From positions 186,001 to 250,000 of the forward strand of contig NZ_FNOH01000006.1 in assembly GCF_900106535.1 (NCBI RefSeq): DNA of 64,000 nucleotides, in the 5' to 3' direction. This document shows, one piece after another, positions 1 to 11,000 of the stretch. The position numbers and the translations under genes are program-made. This DNA comes from Myxococcus xanthus. GTDB taxonomy: Bacteria > Myxococcota > Myxococcia > Myxococcales > Myxococcaceae. Every line of letters begins with the position of its first letter. Position 1 is the first letter of the stretch. The notes under the pieces were generated by a model. The model was not told where the DNA came from, did no database searches, and saw only the letters and a list, made by a program, of their open reading frames with translations.

Positions 1-653
1 CCGCGCCGACGGTCCAGGCCGCCGCGCCCGCGGCCCCCGCCGCCGCGAAGCCCATGACGCCGGAAGTGAAGTCCCTGGTGGACCGGATGCAGGCCTTCTA
101 CGAGAAGACCGGTGACTTCCGCGCGGGCTTCCGCCAGGACTACAAGTACAAGACCTTCCGGCGCACGCAGACGTCCGAAGGCACCGTCACGTACAAGAAG
201 CCCGGCCTGATGCGTTGGGAGTACCTGAAGCCCTCGCCGCGCACCTTCGTGCTGGCGGGCAACAAGGTGTACGCGTACGACCCGGCGGCCCAGAGCCTCA
301 CCGTGGCCAACGTGGACACCAGCCAGCTCTCCGCGTCGGTGACGTTCCTCTTCGGCCAGGGAAAGCTCGCGGACGAGTTCAACATCACCAAGGGCGCCTG
401 CAAGGACTGCAAGGGCACGCTGCTGGTGTTGGATCCGCTGAAGAACGAGCCGCGCTTCCGCCAGGTGCGCCTGGAGGTGGATCCATCCACGGCCCAGGTG
501 CTCAAGAGCACGGTGGTGGACCCGGACGGCAGCGAGAACACCATCTCCTTCCTCAACCTGAAGACGAACGTGGGCCTCGACGCGGACAGCTTCAAGCTGG
601 ATGTGCCGGACGACACTCGCGTGGATGACTTCACGAAGGCGAAGAAGCAGTAA
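1..653 (+). CDS. lolA: LolA-like lipoprotein carrier, 5' truncated
   Basis: Probable periplasmic chaperone that carries lipoproteins from the inner-membrane LolCDE exporter to the outer membrane. The frame is open to the first bases of the window through an Ala/Pro-rich stretch, so the signal peptide and true start lie upstream; the ATG at 54 is probably internal. Family signs are the early FRAGFRQDY and KPGLMRWEY segments and later beta-strands with KVYAYDP, as in the LolA half-barrel. A CKDC cysteine pair in the middle is not typical of proteobacterial LolA. A lipoprotein gene follows 10 bases after the stop. Family assignment is fairly secure; exact LolA function is inferred. Confidence 0.8.
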   Translation, partial: APTVQAAAPAAPAAAKPMTPEVKSLVDRMQAFYEKTGDFRAGFRQDYKYKTFRRTQTSEGTVTYKKPGLMRWEYLKPSPRTFVLAGNKVYAYDPAAQSLTVANVDTSQLSASVTFLFGQGKLADEFNITKGACKDCKGTLLVLDPLKNEPRFRQVRLEVDPSTAQVLKSTVVDPDGSENTISFLNLKTNVGLDADSFKLDVPDDTRVDDFTKAKKQ

Positions 654-663
654 CCTGCGAAGC

Positions 664-2088
664 GTGCGTCGCGCGTTTCTGCTGATGGGGTGGATGGGGC
701 TGGTCGGGACCGGGTGCCATCGGGAACCGGCCGCCAGCGCCGAGCGTCCGCAAGGCTTCCACGGTCAGACGCTGCCGCTGCTGGCATCACCCGCGCTGCG
801 GCTCACCGTGGCGGGCAAACTGGGGACGCGGCCCGTGCCGGTGGTGTTGGACGTGGCTCGGCCACTCTCGCTCGTGTCGCGAGGCTGCTTCGACGGAGCG
901 CTTCCCGCCCCCGAAGGCACCATCCGCGCGCCCGAGCCCGCGGGAGGTTTCCGCTCCTGGCCCGTGGTGCCTTTGCCCGCCTTCTCGGTGGGTCCGGTGC
1001 GGTCGCCTGTGCGCACCGCGGGTTTGTCCGGTGAGAAGGTCTGCGCCGTGACGCTGGGCGCGGATGTCCTGGAGTTCTATGCGCTCACCGTGGACCCACT
1101 GCGGCGGGAAGTGACCTTCACCACCTCTCGCCCGCGCGCGGACTACGTCGTGGAAGCGGCGGCCACGGAGGCCTCGCGTGAGGTGCACGTGGTGGAGCTC
1201 AGCCGCGAGCCGCTGGGCGATTGGCCCTTGCTGGCCGCGCGGATGACGCAGGGCGGAGCGGAGCTCACGGGGCCCTTCGTCCTTGGCTCGCGCGAGCCCT
1301 TCTCGCGGGTGTCCGTGCGGCTCGCCGAGGCACAGGGGCTTCAGCCGCTCGAAACGGCGGCCAACCTGCCGCCGCGAACCTTCGTGCTGGACGCAGTGGA
1401 GGTGGCCGAGGGACTGGGTGTCCACCCGCTGGTGGTGGAGGCCGCTGGGCGTTGGGATTCGCCGAGCAGCCTGGGCCGCCTGGGGCCGGATGTCTGGGGC
1501 CGCTTCACTGCGACGCTGGACGCAAAGGGCGGGGTCCTGGTGCTGCGGCGCCCCCGCGTCCGGCCGTCAGAAGGCTCCGCCACCAGCCATTGCGCCGCGC
1601 CCGATGGCTCCTTCCGTGAGGAGGCTTGCTACGGCCTGCATGTGCGGCGCGAGCCGGATGGCAGCGTCTCGATCAGCGGCGCCGTGTACCGGGACCTGCC
1701 AGAAGGAGGGCGGCTTCACCTGGAGCCGCTGGGGCCGGACGGGCAGAAGCTGGTGAGCGGCTGTGGCGTGGGGCTGAGCTTCCCCTCCACCAGCAGGGGC
1801 CTGACGACGCAGCACCGCGTGCCCTGGCGCTCCCTGGCGCAGGCGCTGCCTGCCTGCCATGCGGCGCTGTCCACCGCGCGAGACTTCACGCTGAGCCTGT
1901 TCGAGGAAGGCCGCCAGCCCGAGTGCCCCACGGCCTGTGCCTTCGTCACGGAGACCGCCTCTCGCCGCACCGTGTGTGAGTGCCAGCCCACGCCGCTGGG
2001 TGAGGGCGTGGCCATGCCGGCGCGAGGCGCTTCCTCGCGTGAGCCCCCGCCAGGGGAGCGGGAGTTGGAGCCGGAAGACCCCCGTTAG
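664..2088 (+). CDS. Predicted lipoprotein, possible degenerate aspartyl-protease fold
   Basis: Unknown function. The GTG at 664 is chosen because it directly precedes a short basic-hydrophobic leader ending in LVGTGC, a plausible lipoprotein signal; an upstream ATG at 601 would overlap lolA. About 474 residues. The N-terminal half has an RPVPVVLDVARPLSLVS stretch resembling the active-site loop of retropepsin-like proteases, but the D-[ST]-G motif is absent, so any such domain would be catalytically dead. The C-terminal part is cysteine-rich, suggesting disulfides outside the cytoplasm. Its position just after lolA may reflect co-transcription. The fold suggestion is weak. Confidence 0.6.
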   Translation: MRRAFLLMGWMGLVGTGCHREPAASAERPQGFHGQTLPLLASPALRLTVAGKLGTRPVPVVLDVARPLSLVSRGCFDGALPAPEGTIRAPEPAGGFRSWPVVPLPAFSVGPVRSPVRTAGLSGEKVCAVTLGADVLEFYALTVDPLRREVTFTTSRPRADYVVEAAATEASREVHVVELSREPLGDWPLLAARMTQGGAELTGPFVLGSREPFSRVSVRLAEAQGLQPLETAANLPPRTFVLDAVEVAEGLGVHPLVVEAAGRWDSPSSLGRLGPDVWGRFTATLDAKGGVLVLRRPRVRPSEGSATSHCAAPDGSFREEACYGLHVRREPDGSVSISGAVYRDLPEGGRLHLEPLGPDGQKLVSGCGVGLSFPSTSRGLTTQHRVPWRSLAQALPACHAALSTARDFTLSLFEEGRQPECPTACAFVTETASRRTVCECQPTPLGEGVAMPARGASSREPPPGERELEPEDPR

Positions 2089-2134
2089 CGTTGCCTGGAC
2101 AGGGGCGGGGGTGCTGCGCTCTCCTCTGGCGCAC

Positions 2135-3100
2135 ATGCGCCCGTCTCCCACCGAGTTCGACCGTCAGTACACCGAACAGCGCCGCTCCATCGAGTTGGCC
2201 CGCCGCTACCTGGAAAAGGAGGGCGTCTCGCGGATGTACGACGCCCTCTCCAAGGAAGTGGAGCGCGGCCGGTTGTCCGTGCAGGACGCAAGTGGCGCCA
2301 TCCGCTTCGGATTGCTGGCCGTCATCGAACGCGTCGCGGAGCGCGTGGGCCACACGCACTACGTCGACATGTTGAAGGACGAGGAGATGCTGAATGCGCT
2401 TCGCTCCACGCTGGACGACATCTGCCGGCGCAAGGGCGTGGACACCTTCGAGTTCCGCCAGCAGTGGGCTCACACCAACCTCCAGGCCGTGCTGCGTGAC
2501 TGGCACCTGGTGGTGCACGAGGAACGAGGCCGGCAGCGCTACGAGGTGGCGGCGGACCTGGCCCGGCGCCTGGTGAAGGAGACGCCGGGGACGGTGCTGG
2601 CGCAGACGCTGAAGCTGCCCGCGGACGCGTTCGTGCTGCTGGTGTCGCCCGAGGCGGGGCTCGTGGGCCTCGGCCCGGACGGCACGCCCGCGCCCATCAC
2701 CGAAATCTACGCGGTGGAGTCGCCCGCGCCTGAGGGCAAGGCGTGGTTCCTGTGGCTCAACATGCGGGACGCGGGGAACCGCGCGGCCCGGGCGCTCATC
2801 AACGTCTACCTGCAGGACGGGAAGACGCTGGATGACGCTATCGCCTTCACTCGGGAGCAGGGCGGCCCTCAGCAGGACGCGGGCTGGGAGGACTGCTGCC
2901 GGTTGCTCGCGGGGGTTGCGCGGCACATGGCCGAAAGTGGGCCCGTGCGCGAGGTCTGGTACGACGCCACGGCGCGCGAGCTCCACGAGAAACTGGCGGC
3001 GACGCCGAAGTCGGCGAAGGCGGACCGGGAGAAGCTGCGCGAGCGCCTGCGCGCCGTCAGCCCGGGACGCACCCTGGTGCTGGAGGAGCCCTCGCGCTGA
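2135..3100 (+). CDS. Hypothetical cytoplasmic protein
   Basis: A 321-residue protein I do not recognise. I chose the ATG at 2135 (MRPSPTEFDRQY); a GTG at 2111 is in frame but less likely. It has no signal peptide or membrane segment. The first ~130 residues are highly charged and probably helical; the middle part (VLAQTLKLPADAFVLLVSPEAG) looks like an alpha/beta domain. Codon use matches the neighbours, so it is a real resident gene. It converges on rimO with only 30 bases between the stops. Confidence 0.65.
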   Translation: MRPSPTEFDRQYTEQRRSIELARRYLEKEGVSRMYDALSKEVERGRLSVQDASGAIRFGLLAVIERVAERVGHTHYVDMLKDEEMLNALRSTLDDICRRKGVDTFEFRQQWAHTNLQAVLRDWHLVVHEERGRQRYEVAADLARRLVKETPGTVLAQTLKLPADAFVLLVSPEAGLVGLGPDGTPAPITEIYAVESPAPEGKAWFLWLNMRDAGNRAARALINVYLQDGKTLDDAIAFTREQGGPQQDAGWEDCCRLLAGVARHMAESGPVREVWYDATARELHEKLAATPKSAKADREKLRERLRAVSPGRTLVLEEPSR

Positions 3101-3130
3101 GGGCTCCCGCGGCGTCCGGGGCCTTCGCGC

Positions 3131-4561
3131 CTACTCCGCGCGAGGGGCCGGACGCTGCATCGCCGCCACCGGCAGCGGCGCCGGGTGCGCGTCGCGCGCG
3201 GTGTGCTCGCGCTGCTTCGGGTCCGGGCGCTCCACCACGCGGGCGACCAGGTCGTAGTCGTGGGCTTCCGTCACCTCCACGGTGACAATCTCCCCCGGGT
3301 ACGCTAGGCCGTCGTTGATGTAGACCATGCCGTCGATGTCCGGCGCCTGGCCCTGGTGGCGGCCCACCAGCAGGTGCTCCGTCTCCGGCGCGGGGCCTTC
3401 CACGAGCACCTCCAGGCGCTTGCCCACGAGCTTCTTGTTCTGCTCGCGGTTGATGCGCTTCTGGATGGCCATGACCTCGCGCCAGCGGCGCTCGATGAGC
3501 TTCTGCGGCACCTTGTCCGGCAGGTCGTAGGCGGCGGTGCCCTCTTCGTCGGAGTACTGGAAGACGCCCAGGCGCTCGAAGCGCTGCGTCTTCACGAACT
3601 CCTTCAGCATCTCGAAGTCCTCTTCCGTCTCACCCGGCAGGCCGACGATGAGCGAGGTGCGCATCACCAGGCCGGGCACGCGCTCCCGCAGCTTGGTCAG
3701 CAGGCCCTTGAGGAACTCCGAGTTGCGGCCGCGCTTCATGGACAGCAGCAGCTTGTCGCTGACGTGCTGCACGGGCATGTCCAGGTAGCGGGCAATCTTC
3801 GGCTCCGAGGCCATCACCTCGATGAGCTCGTCCGGGAAGATGCGCGGGTAGGCGTAGTGGAGGCGAATCCACTTCACGTCCACCTGCACCAGCGCCTTGA
3901 GCAAATCATGCAGCTTCGGCCGGCCCGGCAGGTCATGCCCGTAGGCCGTCAAATCCTGCGCGACGAGGTTCAGCTCCTGCACGCCGCTGTCCGCCAACTG
4001 CTTCGCCTCGGCGACGATGTCGTCGATGGGCCGCGAGCGCTGCCCGCCGCGCAGGGTGGGGATGATGCAGAAGGCACAGGCGTTGTCGCAGCCCTCGGAA
4101 ATCTTGAGGTACGCCGTGTACTTCGGCATCGAGTTGATGCGCGGCGTATTGGCGTCGTGGATGTAGTCCGGGTCCGGAATCACCTGACGCGGCGAGGCCT
4201 CGGCGGCCAGCAGGTCACCAATCTGGGCGTAGGCGCTGGTGCCCAGGAAGTGGTCGACCTCCGGCATCTCTTTCGACAGCTCCTCGCCGTAGCGCTGGGA
4301 CAAGCAGCCCGTCACCACCAGCGTCTTGCAGGCGCCGGACTTCTTCAGCTCGGCCATCTCCAGGATGGAGTCCACCGACTCCTGCTTGGCGGGACCGATG
4401 AAGGCGCACGTGTTGACGACGATGACCTGGGCGTCGGACGCCTCCTGCACCAGCGTGTAGCCGCGGTGGCGCAGCGTGCCCAGCATCACCTCGGAGTCCA
4501 CCCGGTTCTTCGGGCAGCCGAGGGTCATCATGTACAGGCTCTTGGGGGTGGTGGTTTCCAC
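3131..4561 (-). CDS. rimO: Ribosomal protein S12 methylthiotransferase RimO
   Basis: Radical-SAM enzyme that adds a methylthio group to an aspartate of ribosomal protein S12. The N-terminal UPF0004 domain carries three cluster cysteines ([28 protein letters not shown]). The radical-SAM core has CxxxCxxC in [13 protein letters not shown], and a TRAM domain follows. A ~30-residue proline-rich tail is extra. The GTG at 4561 is preferred because it lies just after the upstream stop and still includes the full first cysteine motif; the frame runs further upstream but would overlap the preceding gene. Probably translated with the secreted-protein gene before it. Confidence 0.92.
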   Translation of the reverse strand: METTTPKSLYMMTLGCPKNRVDSEVMLGTLRHRGYTLVQEASDAQVIVVNTCAFIGPAKQESVDSILEMAELKKSGACKTLVVTGCLSQRYGEELSKEMPEVDHFLGTSAYAQIGDLLAAEASPRQVIPDPDYIHDANTPRINSMPKYTAYLKISEGCDNACAFCIIPTLRGGQRSRPIDDIVAEAKQLADSGVQELNLVAQDLTAYGHDLPGRPKLHDLLKALVQVDVKWIRLHYAYPRIFPDELIEVMASEPKIARYLDMPVQHVSDKLLLSMKRGRNSEFLKGLLTKLRERVPGLVMRTSLIVGLPGETEEDFEMLKEFVKTQRFERLGVFQYSDEEGTAAYDLPDKVPQKLIERRWREVMAIQKRINREQNKKLVGKRLEVLVEGPAPETEHLLVGRHQGQAPDIDGMVYINDGLAYPGEIVTVEVTEAHDYDLVARVVERPDPKQREHTARDAHPAPLPVAAMQRPAPRAE

Positions 4562-4566
4562 TGCGT

Positions 4567-5670
4567 CTACCGCTTTCCGAGTTCGGTTCGCGAGAAGTGG
4601 GTCCCACTCCAGGCGAAGTTCATGGACGTGCCGTTCGAGTAACGGATGGACAGCACGCCCTCTTCTTCCAGTTCCACCGACGACGTGCGCCCCAGCGCGC
4701 AGGTAGCGGCCGGCCACTCGAGCACCCGTTGCGCTGTCTTCCCGGTCACCAGGTAGAGGCCCAACCGCAGCTCGTCATCGGCGTCACATTGACCGGCGAC
4801 GGCATACGGATTCTTCCCGGTCACCACCGTGACGACGCGACCGCCGTCCTCCAGGGTGAGCGTATCCGGCACGTTCAGGTCCACGGACGAGGGAACGACG
4901 GCGTCCGGCGCCACCAGGCGGCGCAGCGAGGCAGGGGCCAGCTCGTCATCCGCCTGGGCCCAGGCCGGGTAGCTCATGTAGTCCCAGCCCAGCAGCCCGT
5001 CCTCCTTGGGCTCGAGCGAGGTGACGTTCTCCGGCAGCTTCAGCTTGAGGCCCTTTCGAGGCTCGTCCGGCAGGCGCAGCGCGTCACCCACCATGGTGCC
5101 GCTCTGGCAGTTGGAGATGGACGTGGCCTTGCCGTCCGCACTGTCCCGGTCCTCGTAGGTGAGGCACAGGTCCATCACCAGCGGGTCCACGGCGGGAAAG
5201 CGGGGGAAGGCGCGCACCGGCACCGACGCCATCAGCAGCAGCGTGTTGCCCTGGCGCTGCACGGCGGCCGTCACCAGGTCCTGCGCGAACTGCGGCGTGC
5301 CGCTCTCCGCCCCGGACGCACGCTTGCCATCGAAGGCGAAGCGCCACGTGTAGCCGGCGGCGGTGGGACCGGTGCCCGGGAAGTAGAGGGACAGGGTGAG
5401 CAGATCGCCGGCCTGGAGCTGGTCGTCGGTGGCTTCCACGCCGACGTAGAGCGTGTCCTTGCGCGCGCCCACCTTGGCGGTGAACGAGGCGGTGGCGCCC
5501 TCCACGGCGACGGGCTTGAGCACCATCGGCGACGCGAAGGCCTTGAGCCCACCCTGGATGCGCGGGGGCTTGGCGAGGGAGGGAACCGGCTTGGAAGGAC
5601 GGTCCGCCTGGGCAGACGCAACGCCCGGGGCGCAGAACAGGAGGCAGAAGGACAGGGCGGCAGCGCGCAT
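4567..5670 (-). CDS. Secreted protein with CBM9-like domain, unknown function
   Basis: 367 residues with a clear signal peptide ([20 protein letters not shown]). The N-terminal half ([18 protein letters not shown] followed by beta-strands) resembles the CBM9-like beta-sandwich seen in extracellular bacterial proteins. The rest is unrecognised, with two possible disulfide pairs. ATG 5670 is preferred over an in-frame TTG at 5682 that overlaps the yajQ stop. The gene sits between yajQ and rimO on the same strand with almost no spacing, so it is probably in one transcript, although a secreted protein is functionally odd there. Confidence 0.65.
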   Translation of the reverse strand: MRAAALSFCLLFCAPGVASAQADRPSKPVPSLAKPPRIQGGLKAFASPMVLKPVAVEGATASFTAKVGARKDTLYVGVEATDDQLQAGDLLTLSLYFPGTGPTAAGYTWRFAFDGKRASGAESGTPQFAQDLVTAAVQRQGNTLLLMASVPVRAFPRFPAVDPLVMDLCLTYEDRDSADGKATSISNCQSGTMVGDALRLPDEPRKGLKLKLPENVTSLEPKEDGLLGWDYMSYPAWAQADDELAPASLRRLVAPDAVVPSSVDLNVPDTLTLEDGGRVVTVVTGKNPYAVAGQCDADDELRLGLYLVTGKTAQRVLEWPAATCALGRTSSVELEEEGVLSIRYSNGTSMNFAWSGTHFSRTELGKR

Positions 5671-5678
5671 GGGCCTCT

Positions 5679-6176
5679 TCAATCGCGGAAGTTGATGAAC
5701 TGCATGTCCAGCTTCAGCCGGTCCTGCTCCTTGCGGAACAGGGCGATGGCCGCCTGGAGGTCGTCCCGGTTCTTGCCCGTGACGCGAAGCTGGTCGGCCT
5801 GGATGGAGCCCTGGACCTTCATCTTCGAGTCCTTCAGCAGCTTCACCAGCTCCTTGGACTTCTCCACCGGGATGCCCTGCTGGAGCTTGATGACCTGCTT
5901 CACGTTGTGAAGGCCCGTCTTCTCGATGTCGCCGTACTCCAAGGCGAACAGGCTGATGTTCCGCTTGGCCAGCTTCGTCAGGAGGACTTCCTTGGCGGCC
6001 TGGACGCGGTCTTCGCTGTTGGCCTTCACGGTGATGGCGGTATTGTCCGGGGCCAACACCACGTCGGCATGGGTGCCCTGGAAGTCGTACCGCGTGCTGA
6101 GCTCCTTCTTGGTCTGGTTGACCGCGTTGTCGAGCTCAGCGAGGTCGATTTTCGAGACGACGTCGAAGGATGGCAT
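5679..6176 (-). CDS. yajQ: YajQ-family nucleotide (cyclic-di-GMP) binding protein
   Basis: 165 residues, the usual YajQ length. It begins MPSFDVVSKIDLAELDNAV, the family signature, and contains the paired ferredoxin-like halves expected of UPF0234/DUF520. Some family members bind cyclic-di-GMP and act as transcriptional co-regulators; this is known from other bacteria and not visible here. The ATG at 6176 begins the signature directly. It lies 21 bases after the RNase J stop in the same orientation and may be co-transcribed. Confidence 0.9.
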   Translation of the reverse strand: MPSFDVVSKIDLAELDNAVNQTKKELSTRYDFQGTHADVVLAPDNTAITVKANSEDRVQAAKEVLLTKLAKRNISLFALEYGDIEKTGLHNVKQVIKLQQGIPVEKSKELVKLLKDSKMKVQGSIQADQLRVTGKNRDDLQAAIALFRKEQDRLKLDMQFINFRD

Positions 6177-6197
6177 GGGCAGCGGCCCTTACCATAC

Positions 6198-7838
6198 CTA
6201 CACCCGGACGACCAAGGGCACCACCAGGGCACGCTTGGACGTGTGCGCCTTGAATGCCCGGCGCACGGCCCGGGTGAGTTCCTCTCTCACCAGGGCGTCA
6301 TCGCCCCGCAGGATGGGGGACAGTTCCTCGAAGAGCACTCGCGCGTCCTGGGCCACCCGGGGGAGCAGGACCTGTTCGTCCACGGACAGCCCCTGGCCGG
6401 ACAGCTGTGGCCCCGCCACCAGTTGCTGGGAGCCCCGCTGGAGGACCACCACCGCGGCCACCATGCCCGTCTCCGACAGCCGGACGCGCTCCTGGAGCGT
6501 GTCCGGCGTCACCAGGCCGGGGCCGAACCGGTCCTTGAGGATGCGTCCGGACGGGACGCTGCCGGTGAAGCGCCCCCGGCCTTCCTCGAAGGTGACGACG
6601 TCGCCGTCCTGTGCCAGCAGGCACTGGGCGGGCTCCAGCCCGGCCTCGCGCGCGGTGAGCAGGTGCTTGTGCAGATGGCGGCCCTCGCCGTGGACGGGGA
6701 TGAAGTGGGCCGGGCGCACCAGGTCCAGCACGCGCCGCTGCTGGGGCTGGCTGGCGTGGCCGGAGACGTGGATGCCCGGCTCCACCTGGGCGTAGGCGAC
6801 TTTCGCCCCGCGCCACTGGAGCGCGTCGATGAGCGCGCCCACGGAGCGCTCGTTGCCGGGGATGGCCCGCGAGCTGAGCACCACCAGGTCGCCGGGATTC
6901 AGCCGCACGGGGCCGTCCCCCGACGCGAGCTGGGACAGCCCGGCCCGGGGCTCGCCCTGGGCGCCGGTGGTCAGCACCAGCACCCGCTGCGCGGGCAGCG
7001 CCGGCACCGAGTCCAGGTGGACGAAGAGCGAGTCGGGCACGTCCAGGTAGCCCATCTCCCGCGCCATCTCCACGTTGCGCAGCATGCTGCGGCCCTGCAG
7101 GGCCACCTTGCGTCCCAGCCGCTCCGCCAGCGCCAGCAGGTGCCGCACCCGGTGGAGGTTGGAGGAGAAGAGGGCGACGATGATGCGGCCGGTGGCGCCC
7201 TGGAAGAGGCGCTCGAAGGTCTGCTCCACCACGCGCTCGCTGCCTGTCTCCTCCGTCACCTCGGAGTTGGTGGAGTCGGAGAGGAGGCACAGCACGCCTT
7301 CCTCGCCGGCCTCGCCCCAGCGCTCCAGGTCCGTGCGCAGCCCGTCGATGGGGTCCGGGTCCAGCTTGAAGTCGCCGGTGTGGATGAGGGTGCCTTCGGG
7401 CGTGCGCAGGATGTAGCCCACCGCGTCCGGCACGGTGTGGGTGACGCGGCTGGCCTCCACGCGGAACGCCGTGCCCACGGGGAAGGGCTCGCGCGGCTCG
7501 ATTTCGCGCAGGTCCGCCTCGATGCCCAGCTCCTCCAGCCGGTGGCGCGCCATGGCCAGTGTGAAGCGCGTGCCGTAGACGGGGACGGGCACCTCGTTGA
7601 GCAGGTAGGGCAGGGCGCCCAGGTGGTCTTCGTGGCCATGGGTGAGCAGCACGCCCTTGAGCTGCGCGGCGTTCTGCTTCAGGTGGCTGAAGTCCGGAAT
7701 GATGATGTCCACGCCGGGCATCCCCGCGGAGGGGAACATCAGCCCGGCGTCGATGAGCAGCATCTCCCCACGGCAGGCGATGACCATGGAGTTGAGGCCG
7801 ATTTCGCCCAGGCCGCCCAGGGGAATGACGTGAAGCAT
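6198..7838 (-). CDS. rnj: Ribonuclease J
   Basis: Metallo-beta-lactamase/beta-CASP ribonuclease for mRNA decay and rRNA maturation, with 5'-exonuclease and endonuclease activity. 546 residues, typical. It begins MLHVIPLGGLGEIGLN, as RNase J does, and carries the metal-binding HGHEDHLG motif near residue 70, a later HTGDFK motif, and the beta-CASP domain. The HVSGHASQ and HFIPVHGE segments near residue 360-400 are also family hallmarks. It is the first gene of a minus-strand run with yajQ. Confidence 0.93.
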   Translation of the reverse strand: MLHVIPLGGLGEIGLNSMVIACRGEMLLIDAGLMFPSAGMPGVDIIIPDFSHLKQNAAQLKGVLLTHGHEDHLGALPYLLNEVPVPVYGTRFTLAMARHRLEELGIEADLREIEPREPFPVGTAFRVEASRVTHTVPDAVGYILRTPEGTLIHTGDFKLDPDPIDGLRTDLERWGEAGEEGVLCLLSDSTNSEVTEETGSERVVEQTFERLFQGATGRIIVALFSSNLHRVRHLLALAERLGRKVALQGRSMLRNVEMAREMGYLDVPDSLFVHLDSVPALPAQRVLVLTTGAQGEPRAGLSQLASGDGPVRLNPGDLVVLSSRAIPGNERSVGALIDALQWRGAKVAYAQVEPGIHVSGHASQPQQRRVLDLVRPAHFIPVHGEGRHLHKHLLTAREAGLEPAQCLLAQDGDVVTFEEGRGRFTGSVPSGRILKDRFGPGLVTPDTLQERVRLSETGMVAAVVVLQRGSQQLVAGPQLSGQGLSVDEQVLLPRVAQDARVLFEELSPILRGDDALVREELTRAVRRAFKAHTSKRALVVPLVVRV

Positions 7839-8027
7839 TGGGCGAAGTCTAGCGGTGGAAAGTGACGGAAGCCCCCGAGAATGGACGTGAGCCGCGTCCG
7901 CCTGTCTGGCGGCCCTCGGGGTGACTTCATCAGATGCGGTTGGACGGCTCCCTGGAGTTGTCGCGTTCCCGCTTGAGGATGTGTGCGGAGGGGCGTGATT
8001 TCGGTGGATGTGGGCCCTGGCTGTTGC

Positions 8028-11000
8028 TCAGCGCCTCCGGCGCCGGAGGTCCTGGAGCCAGTTGCGCACGGAGCTGGCCTCCATGGCGTAGGTGGGCTCT
8101 TCGGCTGCGTAGAAGTGCAGGGCCTGGTTGGCCAGCCCCCGGGCGCGGGGCCCGTCCTGCTTCACCAGCGTTTGGGCCAGGGCGAAGCGGGTGCTCGCGA
8201 GGTCCTCGGCCGGGCCCGGATGGGCGGTGCGAAGCGCCAAGGCGCGCTCCAGCATGGCACGGGCCTCGTGGCTCTTGCCCAGGGCGTGCAGGGCCAGGCC
8301 CAGCGTGGTGAGCGGAGCGGCCGTGTCCAGGTGGTCCTTCTGGAAGGCCTCGTAGGCCGCGATGCTCCGGCGGGCGTAGTCCATGGCGTCGCGCGGCTTT
8401 CCCTCGCGCAGGGCCAGCGCGCCGAGCAGGGCCAGGTCGGTGGCGGTCTCCGGATGCTCGGGGCCGTAGGCCTTCAGGTCCACCGCGAGCGCGCGCTCGC
8501 GCAGGGGGCGGGCCTCTGCGTTGCGGCCGAGCGCTTCCAGGGCCTCGGCCAGGTTGTTGAGCGGATAGCTCAGCGTGGCGCTGTCGTGCCCCAGCGACTG
8601 CTCCTCCAGGTGGATGGCGCGCTGGAGGTAGGGGAGGGCTTCCTCGAAGCGGCGGACGATGACCAGGTGGTAGCCCATGGCGTTGGCCGCCATGGCCGTC
8701 TGAGGATGGTCCGGACCGAGCACGCGCTCCGTCGTCTCCAGCACGCGGTGCAGCAGGCCCATGGCGCGCTCCGTCTCGGGCGTGCGGGACAGGGCCGCGG
8801 CCTGGTTGCGGAGCGACTCCAACGTGAGCAGGTGCTCGGGACCCAGCTCTTGCTCGCGCAGCGTGGCGGAGCGGCCAAAGGCCTCCACTGCCTGGGCGTA
8901 CTGGCCTCGGAGGAAGGCGTTGCGGCCCAGGCTCGTCTGGAGCAAGGCCTCCAATTCGGAGGCACCGCCCGCGCGTTGGATGGACGCGCGCGCCTGCTCC
9001 ACCGTCCAGGACTCCAGGGTGGGGTCGGAGGAGACGGCGGTCACCAACCGCGCCGACGCGCGCGCCGCCAGGTGGTCATGACGGTGCGCCTGCGCGGTGA
9101 AGAGGGATTCCCGCAGGGCCGCGGCGGCGCGAGCGTCATCCCCCGCGACGAGCCCGAGCCGGCCCTCCAGCTCCAGCGCCTCCGCCAGCACCGGCCCGTA
9201 GCCGAGCTGCCGCGCCTCGGACAGCACCGCCTTCGCTTCTTCCTGCGCCTGGGGGTAGCGGCCGGCGTCCACCAGGGCCGTGGCCCGGTCCACCCGGGCG
9301 CGCAGGGCCTCCACCTGCTGCCGCTGCCCCTCGGGCTCCGACAGGCCCCGCCAGAGCGCGTCCACGTCCGCGCAGGCGGCGATGGGAGGCAGTCGCTGGG
9401 CCGCGTCCGGTGCGGCGTTCAACGCCTCCGCATCCGTCTGCGCGAGCACGCCCGTCAATGCCACCAGGGCCGAGTGGCGCCGGTCCAGGCACGCCATGCG
9501 CAGCGCGAGCTCGTGGTCCGACTGGTGGCCCTGAACCCGGGTGGCCTCGCAGGCCTCGCGGTGCATGCGCGTCCAATCGCGCGCGAAGCCATCCAGGGTC
9601 GTCGCCACGCGTTCGAAGGCGGCGGAGGCGTGGACCTTGCCCGTGGCGGCGAAGGCCTTCTGGATTTCCGCCCGGCGTGCCGTGTCCCAGACGCCGGTGA
9701 GCCGGGCCTCGGCATCCGGACACGGGCCGTCCCGCTGCGAGCCCACCAGGAGCCAGGTGACGGCGACCACGCTGTTGAGCAGCATGGACGCGGCGGCCAC
9801 CGCGCCACGGCGGCGCCAGGCCGCCAGCGGGTCCGCGCCCAGTGCATCCAACAGCACGCCCATGGACGGGAAGCGCGCTTCGGGAGCCGGGGACAGGCCC
9901 CGCGTCACGGCGCGCAGCACCCACGTGGGGACGCGGCTGCCCCGAGGCGGTGGGCGCACGCGGCCGGCGCGGGCTTCCTCCAAGTAATCCTCCGGGCGCT
10001 TGCCGTTGAAGGGAAGCTGTCCGTAGAGGGCTTCGTAGAGGGACGCGCAGAAGCTGAACTGGTCCCCGCGCGCGTCGATGCGCCCATCTTCGTGCTGCTC
10101 GGGTGGCATGTACGCGGGCGTGCCCATGACGAGCCCGGCCTCGGTGAGCGCCGTCTGGAGCAGGTCTTCCGGGGCGAGGCGCGGCAGCGCGGGCGTGGTG
10201 CCCCGGCCCGCCTCGGCCGCGTCGAGGTCCGCGGTGGTGCGGGCCAGCCCGAAGTCCGTCACCTGCGCCCGGCCGTCCTTGCTGACCAGGACGTTGGCGG
10301 GCTTGAAGTCCCGGTGGACCAGTCCAGCGGCATGTGCGGCGGCGAGCCCTCGGCCCGCCTGGCGGAAGATGTCGAGCACCTCTCGCCAGGTCCGGTGCTC
10401 GGCGCGGAGCCAGTGGCGCAGGGACAGGCCGTCCACCCGCTCCATGGCGATGAAGACGCGCCCCGCGAACGTGCCCGCGTCGTAGACGGAGACCACGTTC
10501 GGGTGAGACAGGCGCGCCATCGCCTGGGCTTCGCGAAGCAGCCGGGACGAGCCGTCCGAGCGCGCCGCCGGGTTGGCGTCCGGGTGCAGCAGCTTGATGG
10601 CCACGCGCCGGTGCAGCTCCGGGTCATAGGCGCTGTAGACAGCGCCCATGCCGCCCGCGCCCAGGGTATCCAGGATGTGGTAGCGGCCCACGCGAATCTG
10701 GGCCGAATCCCGGGGCTCGGTGTCCTCGACATCCTTGCGCGCGGGGGGGCGGCCCGACTTTCCACCCCCGGGGCTCGCCAGAAGCGGCTTGGCCGGCGAG
10801 GGCGCCAGGGGCATGGACAGGGTGACTCGAGAGCCGCGTCCCTCCGCTGCGTCCGGGGCGGAGAGCAGCCGGCCGCCATGCGGGAGCACATGGGCGCCCG
10901 CGAAGCTCTTGGGGCTCGCGCTGGGACCAGGCGCGGCGTGTGCGTTGGGCAGGATGCGCGCGCTCAGGTCCTGAGGCGGCGCGGGGGGCGGAATCGAGCG